Below are positions 6,766 through 11,128 of a stretch of DNA of 11,128 nt, piece after piece (positions within the stretch are counted from its first letter, which is position 1; each line of letters starts with the position of its first letter). The notes under the pieces were generated by a model. The model was not told the origin of the DNA and did no database searches. It worked only from the letters and a program-made list of their open reading frames with translations. Location of the stretch: positions 1-11,128 of the forward strand of contig JBGPBY010000231.1 in assembly GCA_041481485.1 (NCBI GenBank). The letters run 5' to 3'. The position numbers and the translations under genes are program-made. The stretch comes from JBGPBY01 sp041481485. GTDB lineage: Bacteria > Acidobacteriota > Terriglobia > 20CM-2-55-15.

Positions 6766-9249
6766 ATGGCGGGAAAAATATCGGACTCACGTAGTGCTTC
6801 GCAAAATAACCCGCTCGCGGGAGAAGAAGATGCTGTCGTCGACGCATACCGCCGATGGGGCTATTTCGAAGCAGCTCTGGATCCACTCGGACTGCTCACT
6901 CCTGTCCGTCATCCGGAATTGCGGCTCGGCGGTGAATCGGCCGCAAGAGCACGCCGGCTCTACTGCGGAACAATCGGTGCAGAGTTCATGCACATGCCGG
7001 CCGCCGAAAACCGCAACTGGGTTACGGATCGGCTCGAGAAAGACGCCCAGGAACCCGATCGCGCGCGAATTCTCAAAAGGCTGGTGCAATCGGACATCTT
7101 TGAGCAGGTGCTCCAGACCCGTTATCTGGGTACGAAGCGCTTCTCGCTGGAAGGCCTCACCGCACTGATTCCCCTGCTTGACGAAATTCTGCTTGCAGCC
7201 TTGAACAACGGCGCGCGCGAAGCCGTGATTGGCATGAGCCACCGCGGCCGTTTGAACGTCATGACCCACATTGCGGGAAAGCTCGCTCGGGACATCTTCG
7301 CCGGATTTGAAGACGTCGATCCGCGCAGCGTGCTCGGTTCCGGAGACGTGAAATATCACGTCGGCGCAACCGGAAGGTACACTGCGCCCGACGGCCGCTC
7401 GATGGGAGTGCACCTGGTTTCCAATCCCAGCCATCTCGAAGCCGTGGATCCGGTGGTGGCAGGCCGTACGCGGGCGAAGCTTACCCGATATGGCAATGAA
7501 CACTACCGCGACGTTGTTGCGATCGTGATCCACGGCGATGGAGCCATTGCGGGTCAGGGAGTGTTTTCGGAGGTCCTGAATCTTTCCCGTATCGAAGGAT
7601 TCGAAGTGGGGGGGACCATCCATATCGTCGCAAATAATCTCATCGGCTTCACAACCAAGCCGGCTGAACTGCACTCCAGCCGCTTTGCGTCCGATGCCGC
7701 AAAGCGGCTGCCGATTCCGATTTTCCACGTTAACGGAGAAGACCCCGATGCGGTAGTAAAGGTCGGACGTATGGCGCTGGACTACCGTCATCAATTTCAC
7801 AGCGATGTCGTCGTCGACCTCATTGGCTACCGCCGCCACGGACACAGCGAGATCGATGACCCGACCATCACGCAGCCCCTGCTTTACAAAACAATCAAAT
7901 CCCATCCGCCGCTCTGGCAAATCTATGCCGGACAGATCAAGACCGAGGCAGAGCCGATCGCAGAACAGGTTCGCCGTGATTACGAAGCCGCGCAGACAGA
8001 CGCGGGACAGATTCAGAAGATTCCGAAGCTTCGCGAATTGCCGGAATACTGGTCCGGCTACAAGCGCGGCCGGTACCGCCGCGACTATGAAGTCGACACG
8101 GGCGTTGATGCCCAGATTCTTCATAACGTTTCCAGCCGGCTGACGAGCGTACCTCCCGATTTTCACGCGCACCCGAAAATCATGAAGCTGCTGGACCAGC
8201 GCGCTGAAATGGGCATGGGAAAACGGCCGGTGGATTTCGGCTATGCGGAAGCATTGGCCTTCGGCACGCTGCTGCATGAAGGTACGCCGATTCGTCTGTC
8301 CGGTCAGGACTCGAAGCGAGGCACATTCAACCAGCGGCACGCGGCTTTGATCGATGTGGAAAACGAGAAGGAATTTATGCCTCTCGAACATATCGCCGAT
8401 TCTCAGCCGTTTTGCCAGATCCTGAACTCCACGCTGAGTGAAGCAGCCGTGCTCGGGTTTGAATACGGATTCAGCCGCGATTATCCCGAGGCGCTGGTGC
8501 TTTGGGAAGCGCAATTCGGCGATTTCGCCAACGGCGCACAGATTGTGATCGACCAGTTCATCAGCGCCGCAGAAGACAAGTGGGACTTACCTTCCGGCAT
8601 CGTGCTCTTGTTGCCGCACGGATACGAAGGCCAGGGACCGGAACATTCCAGCGCACGGCTGGAACGATTTCTTCAGCTTTCCGCCGAAGACAATATGCAG
8701 GTTTGTCAACCTTCGACGGCAGCGCAGTATTTTCATCTGCTGCGGCGGCAGGCGCTTCGGAAATGGCGCAAACCGTTGGTCGTGATGACGCCCAAGAGTA
8801 TGCTTCGCAACCCGGAGGCCCTTTCCCCGCTCTCAGAGCTTTCGAAATCGCGCTTTCTTCCCGTCATTTCCGATCCCGAGATCAAAGAGGGAAACCGCGT
8901 CTTGATCTGCTCCGGCAAAATCGGCCATGAACTACGTGCCGAACGCCGGCGGCGGAAAGACAACACGGCCATTTTGTTTCTCGACCAGCTTTATCCATTT
9001 CCGGAATCGGAAATCGTCGTCGAACTTTCCAAGCATAAGGGCGAGATCGTGTGGGTTCAGGAAGAGCCGGGAAACATGGGCGCATTATTCTACGTAGTAC
9101 CCCGGCTGAGGCGGCTTGCAGGAAGCGCGCGTTCCATACGCACGATCAAACGTTCGGCAAGCGCGAGTCCCGCAACCGGATCCGCGAAAGCCCACGAACT
9201 CGAACAAAGGACGCTTCTCATGCTGGCGTTCACCACGAGTCCGCCATAG
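6766..9249 (+). CDS. sucA: 2-oxoglutarate dehydrogenase E1 component (thiamine diphosphate-dependent)
   Basis: The E1 subunit of the 2-oxoglutarate dehydrogenase complex. It decarboxylates 2-oxoglutarate with thiamine diphosphate and passes the succinyl group to the lipoyl arm of E2 in the TCA cycle. From the ATG at 6766 it has 827 residues. Active-site motifs match the E. coli enzyme: His159 in SHRGRLN, His223 in NPSHLE, Asp258 in HGDGA and Asn291 in ANNLIGF (ThDP/Mg binding). Also present are YRRHGHSEIDDP, the pyrimidine domain SGQDSKRGTFNQRH, LWEAQFGDFANGAQ and the C-terminal SASASPATGSAKAHELEQ. The N-terminus begins almost directly at the VDAYRRWGYFEAALDPLGL helix, so the roughly 70-80-residue N-terminal segment that helps E. 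coli E1 (933 residues) bind E2 is missing. An in-frame TTG at 6748 adds only six residues. No Shine-Dalgarno is clear at the ATG; AGG lies 10 bases before the TTG. No sucB or lpd gene follows in this window. Confidence 0.96.
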   Translation: MAGKISDSRSASQNNPLAGEEDAVVDAYRRWGYFEAALDPLGLLTPVRHPELRLGGESAARARRLYCGTIGAEFMHMPAAENRNWVTDRLEKDAQEPDRARILKRLVQSDIFEQVLQTRYLGTKRFSLEGLTALIPLLDEILLAALNNGAREAVIGMSHRGRLNVMTHIAGKLARDIFAGFEDVDPRSVLGSGDVKYHVGATGRYTAPDGRSMGVHLVSNPSHLEAVDPVVAGRTRAKLTRYGNEHYRDVVAIVIHGDGAIAGQGVFSEVLNLSRIEGFEVGGTIHIVANNLIGFTTKPAELHSSRFASDAAKRLPIPIFHVNGEDPDAVVKVGRMALDYRHQFHSDVVVDLIGYRRHGHSEIDDPTITQPLLYKTIKSHPPLWQIYAGQIKTEAEPIAEQVRRDYEAAQTDAGQIQKIPKLRELPEYWSGYKRGRYRRDYEVDTGVDAQILHNVSSRLTSVPPDFHAHPKIMKLLDQRAEMGMGKRPVDFGYAEALAFGTLLHEGTPIRLSGQDSKRGTFNQRHAALIDVENEKEFMPLEHIADSQPFCQILNSTLSEAAVLGFEYGFSRDYPEALVLWEAQFGDFANGAQIVIDQFISAAEDKWDLPSGIVLLLPHGYEGQGPEHSSARLERFLQLSAEDNMQVCQPSTAAQYFHLLRRQALRKWRKPLVVMTPKSMLRNPEALSPLSELSKSRFLPVISDPEIKEGNRVLICSGKIGHELRAERRRRKDNTAILFLDQLYPFPESEIVVELSKHKGEIVWVQEEPGNMGALFYVVPRLRRLAGSARSIRTIKRSASASPATGSAKAHELEQRTLLMLAFTTSPP

Positions 9250-9262
9250 ATACGACTATGGC
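9243..9262. terminator. Hairpin overlapping the sucA stop codon
   Basis: A perfect 7-bp inverted repeat, GCCATAG (9243-9249) and CTATGGC (9256-9262), has a 6-base loop and includes the TAG stop of sucA. There is no T-run after it, so it is not a standard intrinsic terminator. With the palindrome at 9291-9309 it gives the sucA transcript two consecutive 3' stem-loops, which may slow exonucleases or help termination. Function is inferred. Confidence 0.3.
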
Positions 9263-9290
9263 CATGCGCCATTCATCAATTCGAGATTGT

Positions 9291-9315
9291 GCGCGGTCAT
9301 AGACCGCGCCTACAG
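9291..9315. repeat. REP-like palindromic element
   Basis: Arms GCGCGGTC (9291-9298) and GACCGCGC (9302-9309) form a perfect 8-bp stem with an ATA loop, followed by CTACAG. The arm plus flank recurs at 11-24 with one mismatch. Short GC-rich palindromes of this sort, dispersed between genes, are typical of REP elements mobilised by RAYT transposases (TnpA-REP), though no such transposase is in the window. It lies 41 bases after the sucA stop. Confidence 0.55.
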
Positions 9316-9388
9316 TTGCGAGCCAGATAGCCCTAAGGTGCTATACGTCAACAGCTTTCGGCCGCGATCCGGGTTTTTCTCGACTCGA

Positions 9389-9661
9389 ATGACGCGTAAA
9401 TCGACGGTAAAGATTACGGAAGAATTGACGCTGTTTACAGGCTGGTCTTCCCTTCTCCGCAATCCGGAACTTCCCTAGGAACAAAGCGAATGGCAGTGGC
9501 TTCAGAAAGAGCTGCCGCTGGAACAGCACAAGGTGTCGGAGGACCTTACATGGGACCGGCTTCAGCAGTGCTTAGAGCGCAGCGCTCCCGCTGTTGCCCA
9601 AGGTATTGGTGAGGTGGTGCGTGGACGTTTACACCAAGGGAGGTTCGCATCTGGAATCTGA
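9389..9661 (+). pseudogene. Possible gene remnant broken by an in-frame TAG
   Basis: From an ATG at 9389 the frame reads MTRKSTVKITEELTLFTGW and continues to a TAG at 9476-9478. It then stays open for another 60 codons in the same frame, with protein-like composition (EQSEWQWLQKELPLEQHK, then DLTWDRLQQCLERSAPAV), to a TGA at 9659-9661. The second half has no ATG of its own. Apart from the one TAG the frame would encode about 90 residues. No ribosome-binding site is evident and I recognise no family. It could be a small gene killed by a nonsense mutation, the tail of a larger lost gene, or chance. Confidence 0.25.
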
Positions 9662-9705
9662 CATGCATTTCTTAAATCCGTACGGAGATTTCGAATTAGC
9701 ACTTT

Positions 9706-9711
9706 AGGAGG
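9706..9711 (+). promoter_or_regulatory. Consensus Shine-Dalgarno of the PEP-CTERM gene
   Basis: AGGAGG lies 9 bases before the ATG at 9721. It is the strongest ribosome-binding site in the window, suggests high translation of the exported protein, and fixes its start. Confidence 0.85.
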
Positions 9712-9720
9712 ATTTAACCA

Positions 9721-10425
9721 ATGTCTCTCAGAAAAGGATTTCTGATTCCCCTGTTTCTTTTAGCAGCAGTAACTCTTCTTGGCGGCCCGGGGGTCACGGA
9801 CGCCAGCGCCAGCACAATCTACGCCCTGAATGTCGATTATTGTACGACTAGCTGCTTGAACGGCGGTCTCGGTGGCACGATCACGCTGACCCAAAATGGT
9901 GCAAACAATGTCATTGTGGCAGTGGCGTTGAGCAATGTGACGTTTCACAACACAAACGGCTTCGAATCGATCGCATTCAATCTCACGGGTAATCCAGTAA
10001 TCACTGTCAGTAGCATTACGGCAAACGCCGGAGCAACGTTTGCCCTTGTTGGCGGCGGGATACCGGGGTCCCTCCATGAGGACGGCGCCGGGAACTTTGA
10101 GTATGCACTGGATCAAACTGGCGGCGGCGAAGGAACCACGCTTTCTTTCAACGTAAATGCGACTGGACTCACGGAAGCGAGTTTTCATGAACTCTCCACG
10201 GGTAGCGGTCACCCATCCTACTTCGAGGTTTCCGTGCGCAATGGGCAGAACATTGATTGCACTGGCGTAATTGGAGCCGATGGCGGCAGCACCCCGGTTC
10301 GAATTACCGGGACAGACTTGCGACCTTGCCAGGGTGTTACCACTCCAGAACCCGGCTCTGCAATTCTGCTCGGCATCGGCTTGTCGATCGTTGGCGCCTT
10401 CGGATGGCGCAAGCGTATTCAATAG
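9721..10425 (+). CDS. PEP-CTERM sorting-domain protein
   Basis: A 234-residue exported protein. A signal peptide (residues 1-30: basic SLRKG, hydrophobic FLIPLFLLAAVTLL, cleavage-like ASA) leads into a low-charge, Gly/Thr/Asn-rich beta-type body (31-205). The C-terminus has the full PEP-CTERM signal: Pro-Glu-Pro (209-211), a hydrophobic segment (SAILLGIGLSIVGAFGW), then the basic tail RKRIQ. By analogy with known systems, such proteins cross the inner membrane, are processed at PEP by an exosortase (EpsH-type), and reach the surface or biofilm matrix. No exosortase gene is nearby. Four cysteines at 41, 45, 180 and 203 could make two disulfides in the periplasm. The body resembles no enzyme I recognise; it could be structural or carbohydrate-associated. 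It appears monocistronic, with its own ribosome-binding site and a terminator 33 bases after its stop. Confidence 0.9.
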   Translation: MSLRKGFLIPLFLLAAVTLLGGPGVTDASASTIYALNVDYCTTSCLNGGLGGTITLTQNGANNVIVAVALSNVTFHNTNGFESIAFNLTGNPVITVSSITANAGATFALVGGGIPGSLHEDGAGNFEYALDQTGGGEGTTLSFNVNATGLTEASFHELSTGSGHPSYFEVSVRNGQNIDCTGVIGADGGSTPVRITGTDLRPCQGVTTPEPGSAILLGIGLSIVGAFGWRKRIQ

Positions 10426-10458
10426 CTGCCACTAAACACTTTCGTTCACTCTGGAAAA

Positions 10459-10486
10459 GGCTCGATGTTTACCATCGAGCCTTTTT
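10459..10486. terminator. Bidirectional rho-independent terminator
   Basis: Arms GGCTCGATG (10459-10467) and CATCGAGCC (10473-10481) form a perfect 9-bp stem with a TTTAC loop. TTTTT (10482-10486) follows on the plus strand, and AAAA (10455-10458) precedes it, giving a T-run on the minus strand. It lies between the convergent PEP-CTERM gene and the PH-domain gene, and can end both transcripts. Confidence 0.9.
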
Positions 10487-10488
10487 CA

Positions 10489-11121
10489 TTATGTGGATCG
10501 CGTGAACAACTGCCGCTGACTGGCCTCATACGCCGTGGAGCGAATCATTTCTCGCCTGCTGCGCGGATCGGGAATTCCGTGAAGAACCATCTTCGGTGCA
10601 ACCTTGTCGGTCGACACGATCCATATTTCGCCAATCTTGAAAATCCGCTCCATGAAACTCTGGCGAAATTCGGTGTCGTCGACCGATCGCATGTCGATCT
10701 CCTCAAGCGCACGTGACAGGACGCCTCGCTCCACGATGATGCGTTGCGTCGTCACCTTGTAATGCGTATTGCGGAGTCTCGCGATCGCAGTAAACAAGGC
10801 AATCGCCGGCGGGATGAGCAGGATTGTGAGTATGCCAAAGATCACCCATTCCACCGTGGACCCGTTGGTATCGATGAAGGCTTTCATGTCCGCGGACGTT
10901 GAAGCGATCGCCGGCATGGCGTAAACGACAAGCAGAATTCCGACTGAATAAAGAACGATGGCTCGGAAAACGATTCCGAGGATCTTGCCATAGATCAGGG
11001 CCAGCGATGGCGTTCCCTCCCAAAGAGTCTGCTCTGGAGCGCGAGCACCGCCGGACGTGAACGCGAATCCGGCGGCCGGAGCCGTTCCGGTAGCGGTAGC
11101 GGTTCCTCCCGACATGACCAT
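10489..11121 (-). CDS. Two-TM membrane protein with bacterial PH domain (bPH2, YdbS-like)
   Basis: A 210-residue inner-membrane protein. A polar Gly/Ala/Thr-rich N-terminus (1-28) precedes EQTLWEGTPS (30-39), the entry strand typical of this family. Two TM segments follow (about 46-68 and 91-115), then a cytoplasmic bPH2 domain (about 118-195) containing THYKVTTQRIIVERGVLSR, IDMRSVDDTEF, IGEIWIVSTD and the HGIPDPRSRREMI ending. The TxxRI, R/K-rich and GxI/P-xP motifs are characteristic of the bPH2/YdbS family. The family role is poorly defined; some members are linked to membrane stress or lipid-associated functions. The start could be the ATG at 11121 or the one at 11115 (MSGGTATATG). The window ends seven bases upstream, so no operon context can be read. 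Its stop is just outside the shared terminator. Confidence 0.85.
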   Translation of the reverse strand: MVMSGGTATATGTAPAAGFAFTSGGARAPEQTLWEGTPSLALIYGKILGIVFRAIVLYSVGILLVVYAMPAIASTSADMKAFIDTNGSTVEWVIFGILTILLIPPAIALFTAIARLRNTHYKVTTQRIIVERGVLSRALEEIDMRSVDDTEFRQSFMERIFKIGEIWIVSTDKVAPKMVLHGIPDPRSRREMIRSTAYEASQRQLFTRST

Positions 11122-11128
11122 TCCGCAG

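Larger units (their letters stand above)
9250..9720. other. Intergenic stretch between sucA and the PEP-CTERM gene
   Basis: This 471-base stretch has no intact gene. From left to right it holds the second arm of the hairpin on the sucA stop, the REP-like palindrome (9291-9315), a broken reading frame (9389-9661), a short palindrome CCGTACGG (9678-9685) flanked by AAAT and ATTT, and the strong ribosome-binding site of the PEP-CTERM gene. A promoter for that gene should lie here, but I see no convincing -35/-10 pair. Confidence 0.6.

Noticed and set aside
6787..8514. Long antisense open frame (575 codons) opposite sucA
   Set aside because: It is the complement of a highly conserved enzyme gene, has a Cys/His/Arg-rich composition with no domain signal, and arises from codon bias in GC-rich DNA.
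9760..10422. Antisense open frame opposite the PEP-CTERM gene
   Set aside because: The plus-strand gene has a signal peptide, a sorting signal, a strong ribosome-binding site and a terminator; the antisense product has none of these.

Overview
The window looks like a piece of an Acidobacteriota chromosome, of the Solibacter/Terriglobia kind. The evidence is a secreted protein with a C-terminal PEP-CTERM sorting signal, a frameshifted fragment resembling the DUF3738/TIGR03435 family (greatly expanded in these soil bacteria), moderately high GC, and a MacAB-like efflux operon with very glycine-rich periplasmic segments. No rRNA, tRNA, CRISPR array, integrase or intact insertion sequence is visible. 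The assignment is inferred from gene content, not from a marker gene.

Layout. (1) 81-971 (+): exported alpha/beta hydrolase, convergent with the next operon. (2) 4590-991 (-): three tightly coupled genes in the order periplasmic adaptor, ABC ATPase, MacB-type permease. The first junction is a one-base stop/start overlap and the second a 4-base gap. This is a MacAB-type efflux or export pump without a linked outer-membrane channel. A strong Shine-Dalgarno and, about 125 bases further upstream, a perfect 9-bp inverted repeat precede it. (3) 5743-4796 (-): SAM-dependent methyltransferase. (4) 5786-6046 (+): decayed DUF3738-like fragment. (5) 6059-9249 (+): a predicted secreted tandem ABM-domain protein followed by sucA, the E1 component of 2-oxoglutarate dehydrogenase. 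This SucA lacks the usual N-terminal E2-binding segment. (6) 9250-9720: no intact gene. It holds two hairpins, one of them a REP-like palindrome whose right flank recurs at the left edge of the window, and a possible gene remnant broken by an in-frame TAG. (7) 9721-10425 (+): PEP-CTERM protein with a textbook ribosome-binding site. (8) 10459-10486: terminator serving two convergent genes. (9) 11121-10489 (-): two-TM membrane protein with a bacterial PH (bPH2/YdbS-like) domain.

The pump genes clearly act together. The ABM gene and sucA are adjacent and probably co-transcribed, but a shared function is not evident. The rest reads as ordinary chromosomal content. I did not find a convincing undescribed multi-gene system. 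The most useful second looks are the glycine-rich adaptor, the candidate operator, the short orphan SucA, the REP-like repeat and the two gene remnants.
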